The notes: generated by a model not told the origin, from the letters alone. 64,000 bases of DNA from Chryseosolibacter sp964551035 (GCA_964551035.1 CAZKBK010000016.1:1-64000), one strand, 5' to 3'. Shown: positions 16,761 through 26,464, counted from the stretch's first letter. Made by a program: numbers and translations.

Positions 16761-19340
16761 TTAGTGGTCCCGACAGTAGATTTTCTCGTATTCGTCCGCG
16801 TCGTCGTAGATCGCCCGCCGGAGAAATTTTCCGTTCCGATCATAGTAAATGACCACAAAGACCGAAGCCTCCGCAACATGTTTTTCGGTAAAATACAAAG
16901 GTTGCTCCCCGGACCCGACGTTCACCAAGTCGCTGAAGGTGGGCGGAATCACCGTGCCCGCTGTGCTGCTCATCACGCCGTACCCATCCGCTGCATGGAC
17001 GATGGCGAGCCGCTCTTCCGAGTCGTCACGGACCATTCGGATCGACTTGATGCGATCGGTGACCACACTGTCGCGTTCCATTGCGTACAGCGCCCAGTAC
17101 GGACCCCGCCTGACCCACGCGCTTGTATCGTTCCAGTACGTTACCTCATCAAAGACGAAGTCGCTTTTGGGCTGATTGTTCCAATCGACAAATCCGTAGC
17201 CGCCGTCCTTGTAGGCCACCAGCAGCGCGTCGTGGTAGCGCCGGATATTTTTGTCATACTGCGGGGGGATGAGCTGCCCTGTCGTCACATTCCAGATTCC
17301 GAATTTCATGTTGCGAAGCAATGAAACCATTTGGCCCCTTACGTCGCCGATGGCGTCGTATTCCATGGGCAGCAGCAATTTCCCGTCCGCCCGCATCAAA
17401 CCTTTCTTTCCACGGCGGACCACGGTAAAAATGCGACCGCCGGTGTGCTGGATGTCGTCGGCGCCAGTCGTAAATAACGGGATGCCCCCAATATCATACA
17501 CCGTCCTTTCTTCGCCGTCGTCGACCACCAGGAAAGCGGTGGAGTCTTTGCCGGGAACAAACGTCGGATGAAGCGTGCCGGCAAAACGCTCAAGATGTTG
17601 CGGTCCAAAGTGGACGGTAGCGGTATCGTTGAAATGGGTGATCAAAAAAGGCCCTTCAAATGCGGGAGACTCATGACCGGGCTCCAGCACGCGGCCGTTT
17701 GCCATGTCCACCACGTACCAGAGGCTGTCTTTCATGGCAAGCACCCACGGATCATGCACCATGAGGTCGTCGAACGCGCCCACCCGGAGGCCGTCGTGGC
17801 GGTACAACGTCTTTCCCTCCCCGGACGTGGTTGTATATCCGAAGAATGAAGGGTTGATGTCATCTTCACTGAACGGGATGATGGTCCCCAGATCCTGGCC
17901 GATTATGCCCTTTTTTCCATCGTAGGAGACCAGCAGCCGTCCATCGGGGAGCGCCTGCATGTCGTCAAACGGTCCCGCGGCTTCATGGTTTGATTGGCCG
18001 TCCGAAAAAAGTTGGTCAATGGCAGTCGCGTGCCAGTGGTCATTCCGCCGGAGCAATACGACGTTTTCGTGGACCCTGAACCCTTCCCAGGGGGCATTAC
18101 CCAACGGGCGGCCTGTCAGTCCAAACAGTGACCATCGCCCGCCCCGCTCGACGGCGAGCAGGCGGTTGCCGACCACACGTGCGTCATCGACATTCCGATG
18201 CGCCACCAAGCCCGATTTGTGGATGACGTACTTGCCGTCGTCGGCCGTCACGGTGAGAAAGCCGGCGCCGATGTCGTCGATTTCCCGGGTATTCCCCAGG
18301 AAGATAACCTGCCCGTTGCGGCCGATGATGCTGTCAGCCATGACGAGAATCTCCTCGGTGATGTTTCCACACCGGTAACTGTCGTCAAGGTCGCCGATGA
18401 TGGGCGGAACCACACTCCGCCCATCTTTATCCATGAGGCCAAAACGGCCCTCTTCAAGAAAGGGAACGAGGTAGCTCTCCTGGAGCCGGAGGACGTGTCG
18501 GAGGGAGTCATTCAGGTGTTGGCCATCGCCAAAGTCAGGGGGCACCAGGTAGAAGAGCACATTGCGCGCAATGCGGGCGTAGCGGCATTCGGGGTAATTC
18601 GAGAGATAGTCGACGAAGGCGGCGGGGTCGCCGGAGGCGGTGGACAGTTCGAAAATGTTCCGCTCGACTTCGGCGCGGTAGGGACTGTCCGGATGTTCGC
18701 GCAGAAACTGTTCAAAGCTGGATAACCGTCCATCGGCCGTGGCAGATTCGTAGACCAGTTTCTCATAGGCCTTGCGCGCGCGCGGCGCCTCCACTGCATT
18801 GGGGTATTTGCCCAGGAATTCATAGTAGGACCCATACGTGTTGATTTTCACCGCGTTTTCGAAGGCGGCCTTGTTGCGCAGGGCGATAGCTTCAGAGCGC
18901 TGCGGTGCGAAAGGGTGGTCGCGAAGAAAATCAATGAAAGCCACTTCCGTTCCGCAGACCCTGACCGCTTCAAACGCCGCGCTGTCAACCCGGTCCCGCT
19001 GCCTAAGTAAAGCGAGGCTATCGACGTCCCAACGCATCATCCGCTCGCGCGAGCGGGCGGATTCCAGGCCAAAGTCTTCGATCGCTGCCAACACATGGTG
19101 GTAGGCCGAATCGGTGTTGTGTTTGGGGTTCTCTGGAGCGAAGAACAACGTCGAGAGAAGGTACCTCGCGAGCGCGTTCACGGGTTGTTTACCGAGGCTT
19201 CTTCGCAGGTGAGACTCTGCCTTTTGCCACTTCTGTTTGTGGATCAAACGGATGGCTGCCCGTTCATGCGATGACGGCTGAGCGAAGCCGGCCGTTGAAA
19301 TAGTCCACAACACCACGGCAATGAAAAAACAACGAATCAC
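16761..19340 (-). CDS. Exported WG-repeat protein with N-terminal helical repeats
   Basis: 859 residues with a signal peptide (MIRCFFIAVVLWTISTAGFAQ). Residues of about 25-260 are helical repeats with a TPR-like rhythm (KQKWQKAESHLRRSLGKQPVNALARYLLS). The rest contains at least seven WG-type beta repeats, such as RFGLMDKDGRSVVPP, KKGLMRADGKLLLPMEYDAI, KFGIWNVTTGQLIPPQYD, GYGFVDWNNQ and GYGVMSSTAGTVIPP. WG repeats are found in secreted and surface proteins and have no general known activity. An exact -7 element lies just upstream. It reads as a one-gene unit, 72 bases upstream of pafA on the same strand. Confidence 0.8.
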   Translation of the reverse strand: MIRCFFIAVVLWTISTAGFAQPSSHERAAIRLIHKQKWQKAESHLRRSLGKQPVNALARYLLSTLFFAPENPKHNTDSAYHHVLAAIEDFGLESARSRERMMRWDVDSLALLRQRDRVDSAAFEAVRVCGTEVAFIDFLRDHPFAPQRSEAIALRNKAAFENAVKINTYGSYYEFLGKYPNAVEAPRARKAYEKLVYESATADGRLSSFEQFLREHPDSPYRAEVERNIFELSTASGDPAAFVDYLSNYPECRYARIARNVLFYLVPPDFGDGQHLNDSLRHVLRLQESYLVPFLEEGRFGLMDKDGRSVVPPIIGDLDDSYRCGNITEEILVMADSIIGRNGQVIFLGNTREIDDIGAGFLTVTADDGKYVIHKSGLVAHRNVDDARVVGNRLLAVERGGRWSLFGLTGRPLGNAPWEGFRVHENVVLLRRNDHWHATAIDQLFSDGQSNHEAAGPFDDMQALPDGRLLVSYDGKKGIIGQDLGTIIPFSEDDINPSFFGYTTTSGEGKTLYRHDGLRVGAFDDLMVHDPWVLAMKDSLWYVVDMANGRVLEPGHESPAFEGPFLITHFNDTATVHFGPQHLERFAGTLHPTFVPGKDSTAFLVVDDGEERTVYDIGGIPLFTTGADDIQHTGGRIFTVVRRGKKGLMRADGKLLLPMEYDAIGDVRGQMVSLLRNMKFGIWNVTTGQLIPPQYDKNIRRYHDALLVAYKDGGYGFVDWNNQPKSDFVFDEVTYWNDTSAWVRRGPYWALYAMERDSVVTDRIKSIRMVRDDSEERLAIVHAADGYGVMSSTAGTVIPPTFSDLVNVGSGEQPLYFTEKHVAEASVFVVIYYDRNGKFLRRAIYDDADEYEKIYCRDH

Positions 19341-19363
19341 TTCCCTGATATTATTTGAATTGC

Positions 19364-19371
19364 CAAAACTA
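19364..19371 (-). promoter_or_regulatory. -7 element TAGTTTTG of the WG-repeat gene
   Basis: Exact TAnnTTTG match on the minus strand, 24 bases before the start at 19340. A -33 element at standard spacing is not evident. Confidence 0.4.
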
Positions 19372-19493
19372 CAAACTTAATTCGACCCGCATTTGAGTCG
19401 CCGATGCTATGAGCGCTTGAAATACCCGATTTGGCCGCAAATGTTGTTTACCAGGATAAATTTTGTAAATTTTCACGCTGTAACACCGCTTTC

Positions 19494-20939
19494 ATGGCCA
19501 AGTTAAAGAATATCATCAAACAGCTTTCGGAGAAAGACTTCAGTGCTATTTACAACTCGCTCATCGAAAGCAACGCAGAAAAATCAGCATATCTTTTGAA
19601 GGCGCTGCGCGAACGGTCGCTCTCCGACAACAAGATCATGACTGAACTGGACGTCAATGCCAACGCTTACTATACGCTTCGCTCCAGGTTGAATCTCAAA
19701 ATTGAAGAATACCTGATGGAGCAGTTGGAAAGCCCCCGCACAGATGTACTGCGGAAGGTTGCCAATATCAACGAGGTGATCTTTACCAAGAAAAAAGCGA
19801 TTTCCGTTGCCACCCTGAAGAAACTTGAAAAAGAACTACTCGACTATGACCTTGCTAACGAGTTGACAATTATCTACAAGTCACTCAAGAGGTTACATAT
19901 CAACTCTCCGGATTACTTTCAATACTCTCAGCTCTACAACCGGCACGTTGCCTACATGCTCGCCGTCGACAAGGCGGAGGATCTCCTGGCCGACTACTTT
20001 AAAAAATTCGGCGATTACCTGCTCAACGGGGCGGAGATTGAAAAAATGGGGCTGAACCTTGTGATGAAAGAGATGCAGAACGTCTCGAACCTGTACGAAT
20101 CACACCGGCTCTACGTCTATCAGAGTTGCATGTATGTATTTCACAGGCTGTTTGTGGAGGTTGACGACAATATGCAGCAGGACGGCGAATCCATCGAAGA
20201 CATTTTCGAGAAAGTCCAGAAGGTCTTCGAGAGTTACCACCTCGACGCCATCTACTACCACCTCAACCTGGTCTTTGAGTTCCTGAAGCTCGAGTACTAC
20301 AACCATTACAAGGTTTATCGGCAGGCGGAAAAATACTTCGAAGAAGTGAACGACGCCTGCGCCAACCTGCTCGTCAACTATTCGACCTTTACTTTTCCAT
20401 CGCAATTTCTCATTTCCAAACTTGAGCGCGCCCTGCGGAACGGAACAGAACGCGACCTGTATCAGGAGAACGAAACGATGTTTGAGGACTATGAGGTCGA
20501 TTCCCTCGACGTTCCCAAGCATGTCGTCTATACGGTCTACCGCGCCCTGGCATGTTACTACGTCGACAAGTTCGATGAAGCGGCAAGACTGATCAACGGC
20601 CTGCTCAACGAGATCAGCCTCAAGAAATACCCTTTTGCGCAACTTGAAATCAAATCGCTGCTCGCTTTGCAATATGTGTTGTTGCGAGACTATGAACTGT
20701 TCAACCAGTTGTCCAACAGCATACAACGCCAGATCCGGCTTTTCGGAAAAGACAGTTGCGAAAACATCATGCTCTTTCTCAAGATCCTGAAGATTGCGAC
20801 AAGTGAGGCTAAAAAGGAGAAGGCCAAGAAGATCAGCGCGCTGATTCCGCGCCTGATGAATACGAGCGAAACTTATTTTGCCCCGACCAAGCTGGTGAAG
20901 ATGGATGACAAGTTCGTGCGGCTGCTGACGGAGATGTAG
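19494..20939 (+). CDS. Conserved-looking cytoplasmic helical protein of unknown function
   Basis: 481 residues from ATG 19494; the 21 upstream in-frame residues overlap the promoter region and look like non-coding translation. There is no signal peptide and no membrane helix. Sequence is almost entirely helical, rich in Leu, Glu, Lys and Tyr, with loose TPR-like spacing (LNLVFEFLKLEYYNHYKVYRQAEKYFEEVNDA). The N-terminal 80 residues include a small helix-turn-helix-like stretch (LSDNKIMTELDVNANAYYTL). I do not recognise a family. A possible promoter is TTTG (19430) with a near-consensus box ending at 19465. A scaffold role is possible but unsupported. Confidence 0.8.
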   Translation: MAKLKNIIKQLSEKDFSAIYNSLIESNAEKSAYLLKALRERSLSDNKIMTELDVNANAYYTLRSRLNLKIEEYLMEQLESPRTDVLRKVANINEVIFTKKKAISVATLKKLEKELLDYDLANELTIIYKSLKRLHINSPDYFQYSQLYNRHVAYMLAVDKAEDLLADYFKKFGDYLLNGAEIEKMGLNLVMKEMQNVSNLYESHRLYVYQSCMYVFHRLFVEVDDNMQQDGESIEDIFEKVQKVFESYHLDAIYYHLNLVFEFLKLEYYNHYKVYRQAEKYFEEVNDACANLLVNYSTFTFPSQFLISKLERALRNGTERDLYQENETMFEDYEVDSLDVPKHVVYTVYRALACYYVDKFDEAARLINGLLNEISLKKYPFAQLEIKSLLALQYVLLRDYELFNQLSNSIQRQIRLFGKDSCENIMLFLKILKIATSEAKKEKAKKISALIPRLMNTSETYFAPTKLVKMDDKFVRLLTEM

Positions 20940-20954
20940 GAAAGAACGCGGGGG

Positions 20955-21362
20955 CTATACGTCGAGTTTGGTGATGCTGTCGTGGGACAGTGGTTTGTTC
21001 AGGTACAACTTTACATTCTCATACTTCTTGGATCGGTTGAAATCCTGTGGGTTGATGGAGGAAGTGAGCATCACAATCTTGCACTTCTTCCTGGCCATAT
21101 TCCCGAGCTTTTCGAATTCATCGAGGAACTGAAAACCGTCCATGAGGGGCATATCGATGTCGAGGAAGATGACGTCGGGCAACACCTGGTCAGCAACATC
21201 CAATTTCTCCATGTTCCTTAAGAACTCGATCGCGCTTTTTGCGCCGGTGTGGGTGTAGATGTTTTCCGCAATGGCAGCCGCTTCAATCATCTTCTGATTG
21301 ATGAGATTGTCAATTTCATTATCATCGATGAGCATGACCGTGCGGTATTTTTTAGGAGGCAT
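20955..21362 (-). CDS. Single-domain response regulator (CheY-like)
   Basis: 135 residues, a lone receiver domain. The acidic pair is Asp13-Asp14, the phosphoacceptor Asp68 lies in FLDIDMPLMDG, the Thr/Ser switch is in IVMLTSS, and the conserved Lys is in LNKP near the end. There is no DNA-binding or enzymatic output domain, so it should work by protein-protein contact or phosphotransfer. No histidine kinase is adjacent. The gene converges on the 481-residue protein gene with a 15-base gap and has its own promoter-like element. Confidence 0.9.
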   Translation of the reverse strand: MPPKKYRTVMLIDDNEIDNLINQKMIEAAAIAENIYTHTGAKSAIEFLRNMEKLDVADQVLPDVIFLDIDMPLMDGFQFLDEFEKLGNMARKKCKIVMLTSSINPQDFNRSKKYENVKLYLNKPLSHDSITKLDV

Positions 21363-21383
21363 GGTGTATTGTTGAATGCTGTA

Positions 21384-21414
21384 TAAAAATAGGAGTTTGG
21401 CAATTATTTACAAA
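21384..21414 (-). promoter_or_regulatory. Promoter of the response regulator
   Basis: On the minus strand TTTG (21411-21414) is followed after 19 bases by TATTTTTA (21384-21391), which matches TAnnTTTG at all but the last base. The start codon is at 21362, about 22 bases beyond. Confidence 0.45.
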
Positions 21415-21420
21415 CTGGCC

Positions 21421-22962
21421 TCAAACGTGAAACTTGATGCCCTGCGCCAGGGGAAGCGTTTCACCAAAATTAATGGTATTGGTTTGTCGGCGCATATACG
21501 CTTTCCAGGCGTCTGAACCGGACTCGCGCCCCCCGCCGGTTTCCTTTTCTCCTCCAAAAGCACCGCCGATCTCCGCCCCCGATGTTCCAATGTTGACATT
21601 GGCGATTCCGCAGTCGGAGCCTTCGTGCGAGAGGAACAATTCCATCTCGCGCATGTTTGTGGTCATAATCGACGAGGAAAGGCCTTGTTGAACGCCGTTC
21701 TGGTAGGCGATCGCTTCGGCGAGGGTCTTATACTTCACCAGGTAGAGAATCGGAGCGAATGTTTCCTGCTGAACGATCTCGAAGTCGTTACTGACTTCAG
21801 CGATTGCGGGCCTGACGTAACAACCGGACTCATAACCGGCGCCCCTGAGCACCCCGCCCTTCACGACAAAATTCCCGCCTTCAGCCTCTATCCTTTTCAG
21901 GGCATCGCGGTAAAGCTTAACCGCCTTCCTGTCGATGAGGGGACCCACATGGTTACCGGGGTCCAGCGGGTTGCCGATGCCGAGCTGGCTGTACGCGTGC
22001 GCCAACCGCTCCCGTACAAGGTCATAAACGGACTCATGGATGATCAGCCGGCGGGTGGTTGTGCACCGTTGACCGGCGGTTCCCACGGCACCAAAGAGCG
22101 CACCGCGGATGGCAATGTCGAGGTCTGCATGCGCTGTGATGATGATGGCATTGTTTCCCCCGAGTTCCAGCAATGGACGTCCCAGACGTTCGCTGACCGT
22201 GCGCGCAACGGCGCGGCCCATACGCACAGAGCCGGTGGCGGAAATCAGCGGCAATTCTTCATCTGAAGCCATCCACTGCCCTACCTTCAGGTCGCCATTG
22301 ACCAGGCAGGAGACACCTTCCGGCACCCCCATGTGTTCGAAAACCTCGTTAACGATATTCTGACAGGCGATGCTGCAGAGCGGTGTTTTCTCCGACGGCT
22401 TCCAAACACAGGTATCGCCGCACACCCAGGCAATCATCGCATTCCAGGACCAAACCGCTACCGGAAAATTGAATGCAGTAATAATACCGATCGGACCCAG
22501 TGGGTGCCATTGCTCATACATCCGGTGCATCGGCCGTTCTGAATGCATGGTCAGGCCATGCAACTGCCGGGAAAGCCCCACGGCAAAATCGCAGATGTCG
22601 ATCATTTCCTGTACCTCGCCCAGCCCTTCGGTGTAAGACTTGCCCATTTCATAGGAGACCAGCTTACCCAACGCCTCCTTGTGCTCGCGGAGGGCGACGC
22701 CAATCTGTCTCACCACCTCACCGCGTTTCGGCGCAGGCCACGTGCGCCATTCGGCAAACGCCGCCCTGGTGGTTTTCACCACTTCGGCGTAGGTCCGCTC
22801 GTCCGCGGCGTATACGGATCCGATCAGTCGACCGTCAGCGGGTGAGAAGGAATCGATAAGCGTCGTTCTTGTTTTGAGCCAGCGGCTTCCCGTGGAAACG
22901 CCCGGATTCTTCTTTCTCACGCCAAGTGAAGCCAGGGCCTGTTGAATGCCAAATTTTTTCAT
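21421..22962 (-). CDS. ALDH7-type aldehyde dehydrogenase (probable alpha-aminoadipic semialdehyde dehydrogenase)
   Basis: 513 residues from ATG 22962; a TTG three codons earlier is less likely. The NAD(P)-binding and catalytic motifs are intact: GPIGIITAFNFPVAVWSWN, LELGGNNAII and the nucleophile in GTAGQRCTTTRRL. The overall sequence, including ISATGSVRMGRAVA and NIGTSGAEIGGAFGGEKETGGGRESGSDAWKAYMRRQT, resembles ALDH7/antiquitin. These enzymes oxidise alpha-aminoadipic semialdehyde (in equilibrium with piperideine-6-carboxylate) in lysine degradation. No other lysine-catabolism gene is adjacent. An exact -7 box lies 17 bases upstream. Confidence 0.85.
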   Translation of the reverse strand: MKKFGIQQALASLGVRKKNPGVSTGSRWLKTRTTLIDSFSPADGRLIGSVYAADERTYAEVVKTTRAAFAEWRTWPAPKRGEVVRQIGVALREHKEALGKLVSYEMGKSYTEGLGEVQEMIDICDFAVGLSRQLHGLTMHSERPMHRMYEQWHPLGPIGIITAFNFPVAVWSWNAMIAWVCGDTCVWKPSEKTPLCSIACQNIVNEVFEHMGVPEGVSCLVNGDLKVGQWMASDEELPLISATGSVRMGRAVARTVSERLGRPLLELGGNNAIIITAHADLDIAIRGALFGAVGTAGQRCTTTRRLIIHESVYDLVRERLAHAYSQLGIGNPLDPGNHVGPLIDRKAVKLYRDALKRIEAEGGNFVVKGGVLRGAGYESGCYVRPAIAEVSNDFEIVQQETFAPILYLVKYKTLAEAIAYQNGVQQGLSSSIMTTNMREMELFLSHEGSDCGIANVNIGTSGAEIGGAFGGEKETGGGRESGSDAWKAYMRRQTNTINFGETLPLAQGIKFHV

Positions 22963-22978
22963 AATGATCAATGCGGCA

Positions 22979-22986
22979 CAAAAGTA
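22979..22986 (-). promoter_or_regulatory. -7 element TACTTTTG of the ALDH7-type gene
   Basis: Exact TAnnTTTG on the minus strand, 17 bases upstream of the ATG at 22962, which supports that start over the upstream TTG. No clear -33 element. Confidence 0.45.
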
Positions 22987-23047
22987 AGGTTTTTAGGGGA
23001 AAAGGGAACCCCAGGCGCCGCCAGTTTGAGCAAGAAGGGCTAGGACA

Positions 23048-24484
23048 TCACCATTCAACACCGTACACGCCTTTCTCGCCGTCGGGATAATATCCTTCCA
23101 CGAGGATGCCACCTTTTTTGTAGTCGAGAATGCGGTTAAGGTCTTCGACATTGTTAACCGGAACTTTATCGATAAAGCCAATCACAAAGCCTTCCCTGAT
23201 GCCTGAATGTTCCCACCTGCCTTCATGAAGCGACTTTATTTTAACGCCCCCTTCGAGGAGCAGTTTCGAGAGCTCGCGGTACGGAACATTTTCAAAGGTA
23301 GCTCCCTCAATGTCGAAGCGGATTTCCCGCTTCTCCATGATTTCGTTTCCCTCGGCATTCTTAAGGCGCGCCCGCACATCCCGTTGCTTGCCGTCTCGCA
23401 GGAAGGTTACGTCAATTTCGGCGCCCGGGCGGTGGCGTGCCACCCATTCCTGCAGTTCGGAGACCGAATTTACACGGCGCCCGTCCACGGCGATAATAAT
23501 GTCACCGGCGTGAATGTCCGCGTATTCGGCGGCGCTGCCAGGATTGACGGCGCGTACACGCACCCCCTGGCTAAGGGGAAGTTGAAAACGCTCGGCAACA
23601 ACGGCGTCTACATTATCGATGACCACACCGAGCAACCCGCGCTTGACTTCGCCGAATTCGAGCAGATCATCCATCACTTTCCGCACCAGGCTGACCGGGA
23701 TGGCAAACGAATATCCCTGATAAGCGCCGTTTGAAGTGGCAATGGCCGTGTTAATGCCGATGAGTTCCCCTTGGAGGTTGATCAGCGCGCCCCCGCTGTT
23801 GCCCGGGTTTACCGCCGCGTCCGTTTGGATAAAGGATTCAATGTGATACTCGTTTTGAAAACTGAGCACGCCGATGTTGCGCGCCTTTGCGCTGACAATG
23901 CCGGCGGTCACGGTCGAATTGAGATCAAAAGGGTTTCCCACGGCGAGCACCCACTCGCCGGGCTGCACCGCGTCGGAATTGCCGTAACGCACAAATGGGA
24001 GGTGCTTCGCCTTGATCTTCAGCAGGGCGAGATCCGTCTGCGGGTCTTTGCCGATCACTTTTGCAAAAAATCGCTGATTGTTACTCAGGACAATTTCAAT
24101 GTTGCTGGCGTCTTCGATGACGTGAAAATTCGTGGCGATATAACCGTCATCGGAAATTATAACACCCGAGCCGGACGAATGCACGGAAAAATCATTCTCC
24201 TGCATCAGCGGGTTGATACTAAAACTCCCGGGTCCGTAGCCGGTGCGGATGTGGACCACCGCCTGCGTTACCTTCTTTGCCGCGGCAAGGAAGTCCATTC
24301 CCTCGGGCACACGATACGCCGTATCCACCGTTCGCGACGTAAGCACGAGCCGCTGCCGTTCGTCGATGGAATTGTATCCTTCATTTTCGGCACTGAAATA
24401 ACGCATCGTGAAGATCGAGCCTAGAACACCGCCAAGACAAGCCACTATGGCCAGCACGAGCAAAATCAAAAGGGAACGCTTCAT
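23048..24484 (-). CDS. HtrA/Deg-family periplasmic serine protease
   Basis: 478 residues. An N-terminal signal anchor (about 4-24) places the protease outside the cytoplasm. The trypsin-like domain has the full triad His121 (TNFHVIED), Asp151 (TDLALL) and Ser230 (NPGNSGGAL). It is followed by two PDZ regions; the first contains RGLLGVVIDNV and AGDIIIAVDGRRVNSVSEL, the second is more divergent. HtrA proteases degrade or refold damaged envelope proteins. The gene lies downstream of hsp20 on the same strand, but a strong terminator separates them. This suggests a shared theme of protein quality control rather than one transcript. Confidence 0.9.
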   Translation of the reverse strand: MKRSLLILLVLAIVACLGGVLGSIFTMRYFSAENEGYNSIDERQRLVLTSRTVDTAYRVPEGMDFLAAAKKVTQAVVHIRTGYGPGSFSINPLMQENDFSVHSSGSGVIISDDGYIATNFHVIEDASNIEIVLSNNQRFFAKVIGKDPQTDLALLKIKAKHLPFVRYGNSDAVQPGEWVLAVGNPFDLNSTVTAGIVSAKARNIGVLSFQNEYHIESFIQTDAAVNPGNSGGALINLQGELIGINTAIATSNGAYQGYSFAIPVSLVRKVMDDLLEFGEVKRGLLGVVIDNVDAVVAERFQLPLSQGVRVRAVNPGSAAEYADIHAGDIIIAVDGRRVNSVSELQEWVARHRPGAEIDVTFLRDGKQRDVRARLKNAEGNEIMEKREIRFDIEGATFENVPYRELSKLLLEGGVKIKSLHEGRWEHSGIREGFVIGFIDKVPVNNVEDLNRILDYKKGGILVEGYYPDGEKGVYGVEW

Positions 24485-24540
24485 ATCCGCCGCTTAGGAA
24501 TAAGAAAGTTAACGCTATTTCGACAAAAAATGATCGTGCC

Positions 24541-24579
24541 AAAAACAAAAAAGCGCCTACCCAACATGGGGCAGGCGCT
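24541..24579 (-). terminator. Rho-independent terminator of the hsp20 gene
   Basis: Read on the minus strand, AGCGCCTGCCCC pairs with GGGTAGGCGCT across a short loop and is followed by a run of T residues. It starts about 30 bases after the Hsp20 stop codon. Confidence 0.85.
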
Positions 24580-24607
24580 GATTAAATCGCGGCAACTTTG
24601 TTGACCG

Positions 24608-25048
24608 TTATTTTACGGCGATCGTTGTTTTCACGACCTTCTTCGCATCCTTCGGCAATACTAGCTCGAGGATGCCGTTGATGTACCGGGCGGAAATCGC
24701 ATCAACCGCAACATCTTCGGGCAGGGAAAACTTCCGGCTAAACGTCCCGTATTGCGTCTCGCGAACACGAACCTTTTCTTCATCTTTCTCCGTCCTGGAT
24801 TTCCGTTCGCCGCTGATGGTAAGGACGTTGTCGTTCAGGTCAATCTTGAAGTCTTCTTTCTCCACGCCTGGAACGGCCACGTTAACCTCGTACGCTTTGT
24901 CGGTCTCAACGATGTCGACCCGTGGAACAAACGAATAGGCAGACCCACCGGTACGCGTCACCGACTCGTTGAAAAACCGGTCGATCAATGAACTGAATGA
25001 CGTCGGTGCGAAGTCATTCAGGATTGGGTTATAACGAACTATGCTCAT
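24608..25048 (-). CDS. Small heat-shock protein Hsp20 (alpha-crystallin family)
   Basis: 146 residues from ATG 25048; the longer frame adds 16 residues without family similarity. The alpha-crystallin domain spans about residues 38-140, with YEVNVAVPGVEKEDFKIDLNDNVLTISGERK and the GILELVLPK strand that carries the family's conserved Gly-x-Leu. A short C-terminal tail (KTTIAVK) could supply the I-x-V-type anchor. Small heat-shock proteins hold unfolding clients without ATP. No CIRCE element was found upstream, so the heat-shock control mode is unknown. Confidence 0.95.
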   Translation of the reverse strand: MSIVRYNPILNDFAPTSFSSLIDRFFNESVTRTGGSAYSFVPRVDIVETDKAYEVNVAVPGVEKEDFKIDLNDNVLTISGERKSRTEKDEEKVRVRETQYGTFSRKFSLPEDVAVDAISARYINGILELVLPKDAKKVVKTTIAVK

Positions 25049-25165
25049 ACAACTTGTTTTTTGGTTTCTGTCCACCTTCGTTGAAAAGCATACCATTAAT
25101 ATTTTTGAGCCATTTTGACATAAAAACGGATCGAATGCTTTACGAATTATGTCATAATGGCGTAA

Positions 25166-26386
25166 TTAATCAAATTTGATGGCCCGGATCGGATTAATAG
25201 ACATGATCGCCGTGGTCGGGATGAGGAGGATGGCCGACACGACCACCAGGGTGAGCAGATTGAGAATGATGACGATGTCCCAATGCCAGCCGATGGGGAC
25301 GAAAGCCATGTAGTAGTCGTGCGGGTTCAGGGTAACGAGTTTAAACCGGTCCTGGATGAAGCAAAGTCCAAGGCCGAGAAGATTACCGAGAAGGAGCCCT
25401 TTCAAGATCAGGCTGACGCCATTATAGAGAAAGATGGACCGTATCTGCCGATCGCTTGCGCCGACGGCCTTGAGCATGCCGATCATCTGCGTTCTCTCCA
25501 TGACCAGGATCAACACAATGGAGATCATGTTCACGCATACCACGACGAGGATGATAATCAGGAGAATATTTACCTGGCGGCTCAGGAGATCCAGCCACTC
25601 AAACACCTGGATATACCGGTCGCTCACGAGTTCGATGTACAGGTCGTAGTCCATCCGCTGCCCGATCACTTCGGCGGCCTGCGGCGCCTGGTCAGGATGA
25701 TCAACGAACACTTCAATGCCTCCCGCCAGGCTATCGGGCCAATCGTTGAGCCGCTGGATAAGCTTAAGGTCACCGAGAATTACCCGGCTGTCAAAATATT
25801 CCGACAGGTTGGTTTCATAGATGCCTGCAACCTTCAGCCGGCGAAAACGCGGGGGATTTTGAAAAAAGTGCACGAGGATCTCGTCTCCGACGCCAACCTT
25901 CAGCTTTTCAGAGATTACTTTGCTCAGAACGACTTCGCGTGAATAGGTCGAATCGGAAAAGGACATAAACCTGCCATCGACGAGGTAATCGTTAAACGTT
26001 GCCGTATCAAAGCGCGGCCCTACCCCTTTGATGACCAGTCCGAACACTTCGTCTCCGGTCTTCACCACCCCCACCTTGTGGGCATATTCCTGAACATGCC
26101 GCACATACGGATAGGCGTCAGCGTTTTCGTAAAGGTCGATGTGGAAGTTGAAGGGTCGCTCTTCCTGCGAGTTGCTCATGCTGAACTTTGTGATGAGGAT
26201 GTGCCCGCTGAAGCTGTAGATCTTTTGTTTTACCGTTTCCTGGAAACCCTTCATGATGAGAAAGGAAACCAGGGACGCGGCCAGTCCTACCGCGATGGTG
26301 ATGAGCGCGATGCGGTGAATGGTAGAAGAGAAGCCCTCCTTCTGTTCCGAGCTTATTCTCCTGGATATAAAATAAGGTAGATTCAA
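25166..26386 (-). CDS. LolC/LolE-type ABC transporter permease (FtsX-like)
   Basis: 406 residues. There is one N-terminal transmembrane helix (about 24-46), a large periplasmic domain (about 50-265), and three C-terminal helices with the FtsX/MacB signature (MERTQMIGMLKAVGASDRQIRSIFLYNG). The opening LPYFISRRI is typical of lipoprotein-release permeases. LolCDE extracts lipoproteins from the inner membrane; in Bacteroidota many paralogues exist, so the exact cargo is open. No ATPase gene (LolD) is adjacent. It is transcribed divergently from namZ with 78 bases between starts. Confidence 0.82.
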   Translation of the reverse strand: MNLPYFISRRISSEQKEGFSSTIHRIALITIAVGLAASLVSFLIMKGFQETVKQKIYSFSGHILITKFSMSNSQEERPFNFHIDLYENADAYPYVRHVQEYAHKVGVVKTGDEVFGLVIKGVGPRFDTATFNDYLVDGRFMSFSDSTYSREVVLSKVISEKLKVGVGDEILVHFFQNPPRFRRLKVAGIYETNLSEYFDSRVILGDLKLIQRLNDWPDSLAGGIEVFVDHPDQAPQAAEVIGQRMDYDLYIELVSDRYIQVFEWLDLLSRQVNILLIIILVVVCVNMISIVLILVMERTQMIGMLKAVGASDRQIRSIFLYNGVSLILKGLLLGNLLGLGLCFIQDRFKLVTLNPHDYYMAFVPIGWHWDIVIILNLLTLVVVSAILLIPTTAIMSINPIRAIKFD

Positions 26387-26464
26387 TTTTTGCTAATTTT
26401 TCGCGCTGAATTGCTCTCCAAAATAGCACAACTACACGTACCTTACGCACGGCAATTGGAAATT

